Shown: positions 33,923-42,698, counted from the stretch's first letter. The stretch is 64,000 nt of DNA from Frateuria_A sp049727805 (GCF_049727805.1 NZ_JBCNYA010000023.1:1-64000); one strand, 5' to 3'. Translations and numbers: made by a program. Notes: generated by a model not told the origin, from the letters alone.

Positions 33923-36184
33923 ATGAATCGTTCGTTGAAACTGTCGATGCTGCTGGCATTGGCCTTGGGCAGTACCCAGGCGGCCGCGCTCGAGATGGGC
34001 CAGATCCAGGTCAAGTCGGCGCTGGGCCAGCCGCTGCTCGCGGAGATCCCGCTCACACCCGACAGCCCGGCGGAGCTGCGCAACCTCACCGCCCGCCTCG
34101 CCTCTCCGGAGGATTTCGCCCGCGCCGGTCTCGCCGGATCGCGGCCCGACGTCCCGCTGCAGTTCAGTATCGTCGACGTGGGCGGTCGCAAGGTCATCCG
34201 CATCACCAGCGCGGTGGCGGTCAACGATCCGTACCTGGACCTCCTGGTCGAGGTGGACAACGCCTCCGGCCGCAGCCTGCGCGAGTTCCCGATCCTGCTC
34301 GATCCACCAGGCACTGCGCCGTCGGCGCCCAGCGTGCGTGCGCCGCGTAGCGGTGCGCCGCGCGGGGTTCAGCCCGCGACGTCCGGTTCGACGGCCGCGG
34401 CCGGAAGCGCGGCGGCGGGCGGACAGTTCCAGGTCGAACGCGGCCAGACCCTTTCGGGCATCGCCCGCCAGGTCACCCCGGCTGGTATAGACGCCGCGCA
34501 GATGATGCTGGCGCTCAAGCAGGCCAACCCGGGCGCCTTCTACCAGGACAACATCAACGCGCTGAAGAGTGGCGCCGTGCTGCGCGTGCCGACCAGCCAG
34601 GAAGCGCAGGCGCTGAGCGTGGCCGCGGCGATGGCCGAGATCCGTCGCCAGAACAGCGACTGGCGCGCCGAGGCGGCCCGTTCGACCACCACCGTGGCCG
34701 ATGCGGCGACCCGCGGCGAGGCCTCGAGCGCGCCCGGCGGCGAGACCTCCGCCGACCGGCTCGCGCTGGTGCCGGCGAAGGAAGGCGGCAAGGGTGCAGG
34801 CGTGCAGGGCGGCAGCGGCAAGGGCGACGCAGCCTTGCGCCAGGACCTGCTGCGCAGCCAGGAACAGCTCACCACCCTGCAGCAGCAGAGCGCCGACCTG
34901 AAGTCGCGCCTGAAGGACCTGCAGGACATCAACGACAAGAACACGCGGCTGCTCGCGCTCAAGGACAACGAGATCGCCGAGCTGCAGCAGAAGCTCGCCG
35001 ACGCGCGCAAGAAGGCCGGCTTGCCGGCCGTGGCGTCGACCGCCGGCCAGCCGGCCCAGGTGGCGGCTGCCAGCACGGCCGCGACCGCGGCTCCGACTCC
35101 TGCCGCAGCCGGCAGCGTCAACCCGGCGCCGGCCGCGACCAGCCCGACGGCGGCACACAGCGTTGCGGCCCCGGCGATCGCCAAGCCGGCCGTCAAGCCG
35201 GCAAGCAAGCCGGCCAAGCCGACCGTGCGCAAGCCTGCGTCGGCGCCGGCCGAGGAGCCCTGGTTCATGCAGCAGTGGGTGTGGGCTGCGGCCGGTGGCG
35301 CCATCCTGCTGCTGATCCTGCTCGCGCTGATGGGCCGTCGCCGCAAGCCGGCCGCCACGCGCTCGCCTTCCGCCGCCCCGTCACTGGCGGACCGCTTCGG
35401 CGCCCTGCCGGACACGCCTGCAGCCAGTGCGGATCCGGACCAGGACGAACTGCTCGACCAACTGGCCGAGCATCCGGACGACATCGGTCTGCACCTGGAA
35501 CTGGTGAGCCTGTATTACTCGCGCCGCGACGTGGAGCACTTCGAGGCCGCGGCCGAAGCGATGCATGCGCACATCGTCGATCCGCAGCAGGACGAGTGGC
35601 AGGACGTGCTCGCCATGGGCGAGGACCTGGTGCCGGGTCACCCGCTGTTTGCCCAGGCCGGCCATGTCGCGCCGGACGACTTCGCCTCGCATGACGACGA
35701 GGATCGACACGACCAGGACGCCTTGCGCTCGTTCGACCTCGACAGCTATGCCAGCGACGCCGAGGAGACCCCGGTGCCAGCCGACACAGGTAGCGCGCGG
35801 CCGAAGGTGAGCGAGTACCACTTCGACTTCAACCTCACCCCGCCACCGCTGCCGCAGGCCGGCGCATCGCATTCCGAGGCGCAGTCCGACGAAGCGGACG
35901 ATGACCGCACCGTCATGCGCGATGTCGAGCCCGCAGCGGCGGAACCGGCGCCTTCGAGCTGGAACTTCGAGGAGCCGGTGAACGAAACCGGCGCTCCGGT
36001 CGCCGAACCGCAGGAGCTGGGCCAGTTCAGCGACGACCCGATCGACACCAAGCTGGATCTCGCCCGCGCCTACATGGACATGGGCGATGCCGACGGCGCC
36101 CGGGCCATGCTCGAGGAAGTGATGAACGAAGGCAGCCAGATGCAGAGGGATGCGGCACAGCGTCTGATCGACTCGCTCGGCTGA
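33923..36184 (+). CDS. fimV: FimV-like pilus assembly / polar hub protein
   Basis: Peptidoglycan-binding inner-membrane protein that organises the pole and type IV pili. It has 753 residues: signal peptide (about 1-22), the FimV N-terminal domain (IQVKSALGQPLLAEIPL), a LysM domain at about 170-225, a coiled coil (about 310-375), an Ala/Pro/Lys linker, one transmembrane helix at about 451-470 (WAAAGGAILLLILLALMG), an acidic cytoplasmic part with TPR-like helices, and the C-terminal FimV motif KLDLARAYMDMGDADGARAM. Shorter than Pseudomonas FimV (about 920). The AT-rich 33820-33850 stretch is the likely promoter. The asd-fimV-truA-trpF order matches Pseudomonas. Confidence 0.93.
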   Translation: MNRSLKLSMLLALALGSTQAAALEMGQIQVKSALGQPLLAEIPLTPDSPAELRNLTARLASPEDFARAGLAGSRPDVPLQFSIVDVGGRKVIRITSAVAVNDPYLDLLVEVDNASGRSLREFPILLDPPGTAPSAPSVRAPRSGAPRGVQPATSGSTAAAGSAAAGGQFQVERGQTLSGIARQVTPAGIDAAQMMLALKQANPGAFYQDNINALKSGAVLRVPTSQEAQALSVAAAMAEIRRQNSDWRAEAARSTTTVADAATRGEASSAPGGETSADRLALVPAKEGGKGAGVQGGSGKGDAALRQDLLRSQEQLTTLQQQSADLKSRLKDLQDINDKNTRLLALKDNEIAELQQKLADARKKAGLPAVASTAGQPAQVAAASTAATAAPTPAAAGSVNPAPAATSPTAAHSVAAPAIAKPAVKPASKPAKPTVRKPASAPAEEPWFMQQWVWAAAGGAILLLILLALMGRRRKPAATRSPSAAPSLADRFGALPDTPAASADPDQDELLDQLAEHPDDIGLHLELVSLYYSRRDVEHFEAAAEAMHAHIVDPQQDEWQDVLAMGEDLVPGHPLFAQAGHVAPDDFASHDDEDRHDQDALRSFDLDSYASDAEETPVPADTGSARPKVSEYHFDFNLTPPPLPQAGASHSEAQSDEADDDRTVMRDVEPAAAEPAPSSWNFEEPVNETGAPVAEPQELGQFSDDPIDTKLDLARAYMDMGDADGARAMLEEVMNEGSQMQRDAAQRLIDSLG

Positions 36185-36205
36185 TCGTCCTGCACAGCTT
36201 GTACG

Positions 36206-36234
36206 ACGGGCCGGTCATGCCGGCCCGTTTTTTT
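36206..36234 (+). terminator. Rho-independent terminator of fimV
   Basis: A 9-bp perfect stem ACGGGCCGG / CCGGCCCGT with a 5-base loop, followed by seven T. It begins 21 bases after the fimV stop. Confidence 0.92.
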
Positions 36235-36249
36235 GCGCTTCGCGGCCTA

Positions 36250-36358
36250 CGTAGGGTGGGCTTTAGCCCACCGCAGCCGACGTGGGCTGGGCCAGCAGGG
36301 TGGGCTCAGTCTCCCATTCATTCTGGCTGGGTTGCGGTGGGCTGAAGCCCACCCTACG
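36250..36358. repeat. Inverted REP doublet (REPIN/BIME-like)
   Basis: Two copies of the GGTGGGCT-AGCCCACC repeat face each other: 36250-36275 and, inverted, 36333-36358. The 26-base arms differ at one position. The 57-base interior has its own GTGGGCTGG and GGTGGGCTCAG fragments. The same unit occurs singly at 10094 and 25917. Such inverted doublets are the mobile form of REP sequences spread by RAYT transposases. Confidence 0.75.
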
Positions 36359-36387
36359 CTTTCGGGCTGTTCCGCAGGATTCCCCGC

Positions 36388-37155
36388 ATGCGCATCGCCC
36401 TGGGCGTCGAATACGACGGCACCGATTTCCTCGGCTGGCAGCGCCTGACCCACGGCGCCACGGTGCAGGGCGCGCTGGAGCAGGCGCTTTCGCGCGTGGC
36501 CGCGCAACCGGTGGAGGTGACCTGTGCCGGGCGCACCGACGCCGGCGTGCACGGGCGCTGCCAGGTGGTGCACTTCGACACGCAGGTCGAGCGCGACATG
36601 CGCGGCTGGGTACTGGGCGCTTGTTCCAATCTGCCGACACGCGTGGCGGTGCTGTGGGCGCAGCCGGTGCCGGAAGCCTTCCACGCGCGTTTCTCCGCGC
36701 GCAGCCGGCGCTACCGCTACACCATCCTCAACCGTCCGGTTCGTGCCGCGCTGGACGCGCGCTACGTGACCTGGGAGCGGCTGCCACTGGACGCGGGGGC
36801 CATGCACGCGGCGGGGCAGGCGCTGCTGGGCGAGCACGACTTCTCCGCCTTCCGCGCGGTGTCCTGCCAGGCCGCGCATGCGCGGCGCTGCGTGCTGGGT
36901 CTGCAGGTCCACCGCGAGGGCGAGCAAGTGATGGTGGACATCGAGGCCAATGCGTTCCTGCATCACATGGTGCGCAATATCGTCGGTTCGTTGCTGCCGG
37001 TAGGCCGCGGGCAGCAGCCGGTCGGATGGCTGGCCGGATTGCTCGCCGGCCGCGACCGCGAGGTAGCCGGGCCGACCGCGCCGGCCTCCGGCCTGACGTT
37101 CCTGGGGCCGCGCTACGAAGCGCACTGGGGCCTGCCCGCGGAGGTGAGCGCATGA
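36388..37155 (+). CDS. truA: tRNA pseudouridine(38-40) synthase
   Basis: Isomerises uridines 38-40 in tRNA anticodon arms. It has 255 residues; the catalytic Asp is in CAGRTDAGVHG, and GVEYDGTDFLGWQR opens the protein. AFLHHMVRNIVGSLLPVG is the late conserved motif. Its TGA overlaps the trpF ATG (ATGA). Confidence 0.97.
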   Translation: MRIALGVEYDGTDFLGWQRLTHGATVQGALEQALSRVAAQPVEVTCAGRTDAGVHGRCQVVHFDTQVERDMRGWVLGACSNLPTRVAVLWAQPVPEAFHARFSARSRRYRYTILNRPVRAALDARYVTWERLPLDAGAMHAAGQALLGEHDFSAFRAVSCQAAHARRCVLGLQVHREGEQVMVDIEANAFLHHMVRNIVGSLLPVGRGQQPVGWLAGLLAGRDREVAGPTAPASGLTFLGPRYEAHWGLPAEVSA

Positions 37156-37781
37156 CCCGCATCAAATGCTGCGGCATGACCCGCGTCGAGGACGCCGTGC
37201 TGGCTGCCGAGCTGGGCGCCGATGCGATCGGCCTGATCTTCACCACGCGCAGCCGTCGACAGGTAGGCATCGAACAAGCCCGCGCGATCGTGCGCGCGCT
37301 GCCACCGATGGTCACCGCCGTCGCATTGTTCATGGACGAGGATGCCGCGTTCGTCGATGAAGTGATTGCCGCGGTGCAGCCGGCCCTGCTGCAGTTCCAC
37401 GGCGCCGAGCGCGACGACTGGTGCGCGCAGTTCGGCCCGCCTTACCTGAAAGCCATTGCGATGGGCGAGGGCAGCGAGGCGCTGCCGCGGCTGCGGGCGT
37501 TCCCGCAGGCCGCGGGGCTGGTGCTGGATGGCCATGGCCTCGGCGAGGCGGGCGGCAGCAGCAAGGCGTTCGACTGGTCGCTGATGCCACGCGACCTGGC
37601 GCAGCCGCTGATTCTCGCGGGCGGGTTGCATGCCGGGAACGTGGGCGAGGCGATCCGCGTTGCACGACCATGGGGCGTGGACGTCTCCAGCGGCATCGAA
37701 TCCGCTCCAGGGATCAAGGACCCCACGCGACTGGCGGCCTTTCTGGCGGCGGTGCGCGCCGCGGATGCGACGCAGACCTGA
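37152..37781 (+). CDS. trpF: Phosphoribosylanthranilate isomerase
   Basis: Third step of tryptophan synthesis from chorismate. A 209-residue TIM barrel: IKCCGMTRVEDA with the catalytic Cys, LQFHGAE, and GGLHAGNVGEAI followed by VDVSSGIESAPGIKD for phosphate binding. Coupled to truA by a 4-base overlap, as in Pseudomonas. It is separated from trpBA by a LysR gene on the other strand, so trpF and trpBA are different transcripts. Confidence 0.96.
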   Translation: MTRIKCCGMTRVEDAVLAAELGADAIGLIFTTRSRRQVGIEQARAIVRALPPMVTAVALFMDEDAAFVDEVIAAVQPALLQFHGAERDDWCAQFGPPYLKAIAMGEGSEALPRLRAFPQAAGLVLDGHGLGEAGGSSKAFDWSLMPRDLAQPLILAGGLHAGNVGEAIRVARPWGVDVSSGIESAPGIKDPTRLAAFLAAVRAADATQT

Positions 37782-37893
37782 GCGCATCGGTCTGCCGGCT
37801 GCGACTGCTTGCCGGCGCGCAGAATCGCAAACCGGATGTTTCCTTCGGGATCAGGCGCGGGCCGGCGCGATGGCGCCGTGCGCCAACCCAGCA

Positions 37894-38778
37894 TCACTGC
37901 TTGGCCAGCTCGTTGCGAATCCACGTGGCCAGCGCCTCCACGCGGGCATCCCCCGCGCGCATCGTGGCGAGCACCCAGCGGCCGCCGGTATCGCGGAAGC
38001 CCCAGGGCGCCAGCAGGCGGCCGCTGGCCAGGTCATCGGCCACCAGCGGTTGTGGCGTGATCGCCACGCCCAGTCCTGCGGCGGCGGCCTCCAGCAGGAA
38101 GTACAGATGCGGCAGGGCCTGGGCCTGCCGCATGGATCCCGGTGGCAGGCCCATCGCCCGCGCCCAGTCCGGCCACGCCTGCGGACGCGAGGCGGTATAC
38201 AGCAGCGGCTCCTCGCCCAGCGCCGCGGCAGGCAGTGTGCGCAGGCGCTCGACGTCCGGATGGCGCGGGCTGAGCACGGGACCGATGCATTCGGGCGCGA
38301 GGTCGTGCACCTGCCAGGCGGCCGGCCAAGGGGGCGTCACCAGCAACAGGGCGGCATCCACGCCCGCCAGGGCATCGGGCTCTTCCTGCGCGGCCAGGTG
38401 CAGCCTGAGATCCGGCAGCTCGTGTCGCAGGCGCTCCAGCCGCGGGATCACCCAGCGCGCCAGGACGCTGCCCGAGCAGCCCAGGACCAGGGCCGACTCC
38501 GCCTGCGCCTGGCGCAGCCGTGTCCAGCCGTCACGCAACTGCGCAAACGCGGCCTGACAGCTTTCCTGCAGTTGCCGCCCGGCGGCGGTGGGCTCGACGC
38601 CCCGTCCCTGGCGGTGGAACAGCGGATGGCCCAGGGCTTCCTCCAGCGCGCGCACCTGCCGGCTGACCGCCCCGTGCGTCACGTGCAACTCCTGTGCGGC
38701 CAGGCTCATGCTGCCCAGCCGGGCGGCGGCCTCGAAGGCGCGCAGGGCATGCAGCGAGGGCAGTTCGCGGTCAGGCAT
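37894..38778 (-). CDS. LysR-family regulator next to trpBA (TrpI/GcvA type)
   Basis: A 294-residue LysR regulator: winged-helix DNA-binding domain at 5-65 (SLHALRAFEAAARLGSMSLAA, then THGAVSRQVRALEEALGHPLF) and a periplasmic-binding-like effector domain. Sequence style is the GcvA/TrpI branch. It is divergent from trpB with 104 bases between the starts. In Pseudomonas TrpI sits in exactly this place and activates trpBA with indoleglycerol phosphate. The same role here is inferred from position. Confidence 0.85.
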   Translation of the reverse strand: MPDRELPSLHALRAFEAAARLGSMSLAAQELHVTHGAVSRQVRALEEALGHPLFHRQGRGVEPTAAGRQLQESCQAAFAQLRDGWTRLRQAQAESALVLGCSGSVLARWVIPRLERLRHELPDLRLHLAAQEEPDALAGVDAALLLVTPPWPAAWQVHDLAPECIGPVLSPRHPDVERLRTLPAAALGEEPLLYTASRPQAWPDWARAMGLPPGSMRQAQALPHLYFLLEAAAAGLGVAITPQPLVADDLASGRLLAPWGFRDTGGRWVLATMRAGDARVEALATWIRNELAKQ

Positions 38779-38782
38779 GCTG

Positions 38783-38803
38783 TGAGTTTAGCTCAAGTAT
38801 GAG
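38783..38803. promoter_or_regulatory. Candidate LysR box between the regulator and trpB
   Basis: TGAG-N5-CTCA (38783-38795) has the T-N11-A form of LysR operators, and its right half forms a second inverted repeat CTCA-N4-TGAG (38792-38803). It lies four bases upstream of the LysR start codon, which suits autorepression, and about 80 bases upstream of trpB. Confidence 0.45.
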
Positions 38804-38882
38804 TGCGAACATTTCGCTTTTCGCCGCGCATGGCCGGCGCTAAGGTGTGAGGTCTGTTACGAAACTTCCGATGGGAGCCGTC

Positions 38883-40094
38883 ATGCCCGAGATCCAGGAT
38901 TTCCACCGCTGGCCCGACGAGCACGGCCGCTTCGGCGCCTACGGCGGCAGCTACGTCGCCGAGACCCTGATGGCGCCGCTGGCCGAGCTCACCGAGGCGT
39001 ACCAGCGTCTGCGCCAGGATCCCGAGTTCCTGGCCGAGCTGGACCGCGACCTGAAGTACTACGTCGGCCGCCCCAGTCCGATCTATCACGCCGAACGGCT
39101 GTCCCGGCATGTTGGCGGCGCGCAGATCCTGCTCAAGCGCGAGGACCTGAACCACACCGGCGCGCACAAGATCAACAACACCATCGGCCAGGCGCTGGTC
39201 GCGCGCCGCATGGGCAAGCAGCGCGTGATCGCCGAGACCGGCGCCGGCCAGCACGGCGTGGCCAGCGCCACGGTGGCCGCGCGCTTCGGCATGCAGTGCG
39301 TGGTCTACATGGGCGCGGTGGACATCGAGCGGCAGAAGATCAACGTCTACCGCATGAAGCTGCTGGGCGCCGAAGTGGTGCCGGTGACCTCCGGCTCGAA
39401 GACGCTCAAGGACGCGCTCAACGAGGCCATGCGCGACTGGGTCACCAACGTGGCCGACACCTTCTACATCATCGGCACCGTCGCCGGCCCGCATCCGTAT
39501 CCGCAGATGGTGCGCGACTTCAATGCCATCGTCGGCCGCGAGGCGCGTGCGCAGATGCTGGAGCGCTACGGCCGCCTGCCCGATGCGCTCACCGCCTGCG
39601 TGGGCGGCGGTTCCAACGCGATCGGCCTGTTCCATGCCTTCCTCAACGATGCGGGCGTGCGCATCGTCGGCGCCGAGGCAGCGGGGGAGGGCATCGCCAC
39701 CGGCCACCATGCGGCGTCGCTCGCTGCCGGCCGTCCCGGCGTGCTGCACGGCAACCGCACCTACGTGCTGTGCGACGACAACGGGCAGATCACCGAGACG
39801 CACTCGATCTCCGCCGGCCTGGATTATCCGGGCGTCGGCCCCGAGCACGCCTTCCTCAAGGATGCAGGCCGCGCCGAATACGTCGGCGTCACCGACGACG
39901 AGGCGCTGGAAGCCTTTCATTTGCTGGCGCGTACCGAAGGCATTCTCGCCGCGCTCGAATCCAGCCATGCGGTGGCGCAGGCGATGAAGCTCGCGCGCGA
40001 GTATCCGAAGGACGCGCTGGTGCTGTGCAACCTTTCCGGGCGCGGCGACAAGGACGTGCACACGATCGCTGCGCGCGAGGGAGTCCAGGTATGA
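38883..40094 (+). CDS. trpB: Tryptophan synthase beta chain
   Basis: PLP enzyme joining indole and serine. It has 403 residues; the PLP lysine is in REDLNHTGAHKINNTIGQ, the phosphate loop GGGSNAIG, and GRFGAYGGSYVAETL the N-terminal signature. ATG 38883 follows GGGAG at 7-8 bases; an upstream in-frame ATG at 38847 is not family-like. TrpA overlaps by four bases (ATGA), giving coupled synthesis of the two subunits. Confidence 0.97.
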   Translation: MPEIQDFHRWPDEHGRFGAYGGSYVAETLMAPLAELTEAYQRLRQDPEFLAELDRDLKYYVGRPSPIYHAERLSRHVGGAQILLKREDLNHTGAHKINNTIGQALVARRMGKQRVIAETGAGQHGVASATVAARFGMQCVVYMGAVDIERQKINVYRMKLLGAEVVPVTSGSKTLKDALNEAMRDWVTNVADTFYIIGTVAGPHPYPQMVRDFNAIVGREARAQMLERYGRLPDALTACVGGGSNAIGLFHAFLNDAGVRIVGAEAAGEGIATGHHAASLAAGRPGVLHGNRTYVLCDDNGQITETHSISAGLDYPGVGPEHAFLKDAGRAEYVGVTDDEALEAFHLLARTEGILAALESSHAVAQAMKLAREYPKDALVLCNLSGRGDKDVHTIAAREGVQV

Positions 40095-40891
40095 ACCGCA
40101 TCGACCGCCGCTTTGCCGCGCTCAAGGCGGCCGGCCGCACCGGCCTGATCCCGTTCGTCACGGCAGGCGATCCTTCGCCGGATCACGCCGTGGCGCTGAT
40201 GCACGCGCTGGTCGCGGCCGGCGCGGACGTGATCGAGCTGGGCGTGCCGTTCTCCGACCCGATGGCCGATGGTCCGGTGATCCAGCACGCCAGCGAGCGT
40301 GCCATCGCCAAAGGCGTGGGCCTGGGCGACGTGCTGCGCTGGGTTGCTGAGTTCCGCCAGCGCGACGCGGACACGCCCGTCGTGCTGATGGGCTACCTCA
40401 ATCCGATCGAAATGCACGGCTACGCGCGCTTCGCGCAGGACGCGGTGCAAGCCGGCGTCGATGGCGTATTGATCGTGGACTGCCCTCTGGAGGAATCGGG
40501 GGTGCTGCAGCCGCTGCGCGCCGCGGGCCTGCGGCAGATCCTGCTGGCTGCGCCCACCACCGCACCCGCGCGTATGGCGCAGTTGTGCGAGTCGGCCGAG
40601 GGCTTCCTGTACTATGTGTCGTTCGCCGGCATCACCGGCGCGGCGCGGCTGAGCACGGCGGACATCGCCGCGCGCGTGGCCGAGGTCCGCGCCGGAGCGA
40701 AGGCGCCGGTGGCGGTCGGTTTCGGCGTACGCGATGCGGCGAGTGCGAAAGCGATCGCGGGATTCGCCGACGCCGTGGTCATCGGCAGCGCGCTGGTCGA
40801 GCGCCTGGCCGGCACCACGGAAGCGGACGGGATCGCCGAGCGGGCAGGCGAGTTTCTCGCACCGGTCCGCGCGGCCCTGGATATGCCGTAA
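40091..40891 (+). CDS. trpA: Tryptophan synthase alpha chain
   Basis: Cleaves indoleglycerol phosphate to indole, which is channelled to TrpB. It has 266 residues; catalytic Glu in VIELGVPFSDPMADGP and Asp in GVLIVDCPLEE; phosphate loop GFGVRDAASA. It overlaps trpB; accD follows after a repeat-containing spacer of 82 bases. Confidence 0.97.
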   Translation: MNRIDRRFAALKAAGRTGLIPFVTAGDPSPDHAVALMHALVAAGADVIELGVPFSDPMADGPVIQHASERAIAKGVGLGDVLRWVAEFRQRDADTPVVLMGYLNPIEMHGYARFAQDAVQAGVDGVLIVDCPLEESGVLQPLRAAGLRQILLAAPTTAPARMAQLCESAEGFLYYVSFAGITGAARLSTADIAARVAEVRAGAKAPVAVGFGVRDAASAKAIAGFADAVVIGSALVERLAGTTEADGIAERAGEFLAPVRAALDMP

Positions 40892-40898
40892 CCCGGCT

Positions 40899-40952
40899 CC
40901 GTTTCCCCTCCGGGGAAGGTCGGGGTGAAGGGCCGGGGCTCGCGGGAAGGCA
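40899..40952 (-). repeat. Dispersed intergenic repeat, second copy
   Basis: The reverse complement of this spacer matches 1302-1354 (shared CCCGCGAGCCCCGGCCC and CACCCC blocks) and contains the small hairpin TTCCCC-TCC-GGGGAA (40903-40917). It lies between trpA and accD. Confidence 0.6.
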
Positions 40953-40973
40953 AGGTTTCCAAAGAGGTCTTTC

Positions 40974-41846
40974 ATGAACTGGCTCCAGAAAATCATGACC
41001 CCGCGTGCGCGCACGCAAAGCACCACCACCGCCGGCAAGGGCAAGGTGCCCGAAGGCGTGTGGGAGAAGTGCGGCGGCTGCGGTGCGGTGCTGTATCGCC
41101 CGGAGCTGGAGCGCAACCTGATGGTCTGCCCCAAGTGCGGCCACCATCATCCGATCGGCGCGCGCGAACGGCTGCTGTCGCTGCTCGACGAGGGTTCCAC
41201 GCAGGAGTTGTGGGCCAGCCTGGAACCGACCGATCCGCTGAAGTTCCGCGATTCGAAGAAGTACCGCGACCGCATCGTCGCCTCGCAGAAGAACACCGGC
41301 GAGAAGGACGCGCTGCTGGTGATGAACGGCCGCCTGAAAGGCCGCCCGCTCGTCGCCGCCGCGTTCGAGTTCTCCTACATGGGCGGCTCGATGGGTTCGG
41401 TGGTGGGCGAGAAGTTCACCCGCGCCGCCGAGCGCGCGCTGGCCGACCGCAGCGCGCTGGTGTGCTTCTCCGCCACCGGCGGAGCGCGCATGCAGGAGGC
41501 GCTGTTCTCGCTGATGCAGATGGCCAAGACTTCTGCCGCGTTGGCGCGCATGCGCGATGCCGGCGTGCCCTACATCAGCGTGATGACCAACCCGACCACC
41601 GGTGGCGTATCGGCGAGTCTGGCGATGCTCGGCGACATCAACATCGGCGAACCGAAGGCGCTGATCGGCTTCGCCGGCCCGCGCGTGATCGAACAGACCG
41701 TGCGCGAGACCTTGCCCGAAGGCTTCCAGCGTTCGGAGTTCCTGCTCGAGCATGGCGCGATCGACCTGATCGTCGACCGCCGCGAGATGCGCGACAAGCT
41801 CGCCGAGTTGTTCGGGCTGTTGATGAAGGCGCCGCGCGCTGCATAA
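40974..41846 (+). CDS. accD: Acetyl-CoA carboxylase, carboxyltransferase beta subunit
   Basis: With AccA, transfers the carboxyl group to acetyl-CoA to make malonyl-CoA for fatty acids. It has 290 residues: the N-terminal zinc finger is CGGC...CPKC (about residues 35-57), and the crotonase-like core has GGSMGSVVGEKF and SATGGARMQEALFSLMQMAKT. The C-terminus is short. In many relatives folC follows; here there is a 300-base gene-free stretch instead. Confidence 0.96.
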   Translation: MNWLQKIMTPRARTQSTTTAGKGKVPEGVWEKCGGCGAVLYRPELERNLMVCPKCGHHHPIGARERLLSLLDEGSTQELWASLEPTDPLKFRDSKKYRDRIVASQKNTGEKDALLVMNGRLKGRPLVAAAFEFSYMGGSMGSVVGEKFTRAAERALADRSALVCFSATGGARMQEALFSLMQMAKTSAALARMRDAGVPYISVMTNPTTGGVSASLAMLGDINIGEPKALIGFAGPRVIEQTVRETLPEGFQRSEFLLEHGAIDLIVDRREMRDKLAELFGLLMKAPRAA

Positions 41847-41866
41847 AACCGCATCACTTCGTACGA

Positions 41867-41898
41867 CGACGATGCCGCCGATGGGCGGCATCGTCGTA
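41867..41898 (+). terminator. Long perfect hairpin after accD
   Basis: A 14-bp perfect stem ACGACGATGCCGCC / GGCGGCATCGTCGT with loop GATG begins 20 bases after the accD stop. No T-run follows, so it could be a terminator or an mRNA 3' stabiliser. Confidence 0.5.
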
Positions 41899-41911
41899 TC
41901 TGCGGGAAGGT

Positions 41912-42081
41912 TTTCCACAGCCGGTGTGGATGTCTTAAGGATAAGCCTGTGGACAAGCCGACGAGGCCGCTTTGTCGACAGGCACTTGCGACGCGCTGGC
42001 GCCTTTTTACCCAGCGGCGACACGTCCTTCTCTTCTTTTCCACAGCGCTTGTGGAGGTGCCTGGGGTAAGCCTGTGGATAG
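41912..42081. promoter_or_regulatory. Duplicated cluster of DnaA-box-like sites
   Basis: Two modules of the same layout, 124 bases apart. Module 1: TTTTCCACA (41912-41920), 5 bases, TGTGGATGT (41926-41934), 13 bases including TAAGCC, TGTGGACAA (41948-41956). Module 2: TTTTCCACA (42036-42044), 5 bases, TGTGGAGGT (42050-42058), 14 bases including TAAGCC, TGTGGATAG (42073-42081). TTTTCCACA fits the DnaA-box consensus TTWTNCACA, and the other sites are one or two mismatches off. This occupies most of the gene-free 41847-42146. There is no AT-rich unwinding element and no dnaA nearby. Confidence 0.5.
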
Positions 42082-42146
42082 GTGGCCTATCCCACTGATC
42101 GGCAAGCACCCGTGTACGCATTGCGCAGGAACTGAGCAGTGCTCTT

Positions 42147-42698
42147 TTAGAGGCAGGCGACGAGCCAGAGCGATACGCCGCCGAGCACACCACCAATACC
42201 GATCGCGGCGAGTACGTCGCTCGGGTAATGCAGGCCGAGGATGACCCGCGAGGCCGCGATCAACGCCGTGAACGGGACCAGCAGCACCGTAAGTGCGGGA
42301 TACCAGGCCAGCGCGACGATGGTGAAGCCGACCGCCTGCAACGTGTGGCCGGATGGAAAGCTGAACTCGTCCAGCGGCGGCACGTGCGCGATCACGCCCG
42401 GACAGGCGCGGAACGGGCGCGGTCGGCGCGTCCAGCGCTTGAGCAGGCGGTAGAGCGCCAGTGCCACCAGCCCGGTCGCGGCCATGTGTGCTGCCGCTTG
42501 CAGGCCGCGCCAGCCATCGGCGATGGCCAGCGCCAGCATCAGCGCATACCAGAACACGCCGTCGCCGAGCCGACTGATCGCCCCGAAGAACCAGCCCACC
42601 GCGCGCCGTCCGCCCCAGCGGTTGGCCGCCACGCAGACATGGCGGTCGAAGGCGAAGCGCGGCAGTGCCGGGTCAGGCGTGGGCGATGCGGACGACAT
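42147..42698 (-). CDS. PAP2-family membrane phosphatase
   Basis: A 183-residue integral membrane protein with the three phosphatase motifs: KRWTRRPRPF, FPSGHTLQ and SRVILGLHYPSDVL, whose His and Arg form the active site. Five to six hydrophobic segments. Family members dephosphorylate undecaprenyl pyrophosphate, phosphatidylglycerophosphate or similar lipids. Its start overlaps the end of the upstream glycosyltransferase gene by 26 bases, so the two are co-expressed; this suggests work on a glycolipid. Confidence 0.9.
   Translation of the reverse strand: MSSASPTPDPALPRFAFDRHVCVAANRWGGRRAVGWFFGAISRLGDGVFWYALMLALAIADGWRGLQAAAHMAATGLVALALYRLLKRWTRRPRPFRACPGVIAHVPPLDEFSFPSGHTLQAVGFTIVALAWYPALTVLLVPFTALIAASRVILGLHYPSDVLAAIGIGGVLGGVSLWLVACL

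Noticed and set aside
38779..38882. Tryptophan attenuator (leader peptide) before trpB
   Set aside because: No short reading frame with tandem Trp codons and no alternative hairpins or T-run are visible.
41847..42146. Chromosome origin (oriC)
   Set aside because: The DnaA-box-like sites are there, but no AT-rich unwinding region, no 13-mer repeats, and no dnaA, dnaN, rpmH or gidA nearby.
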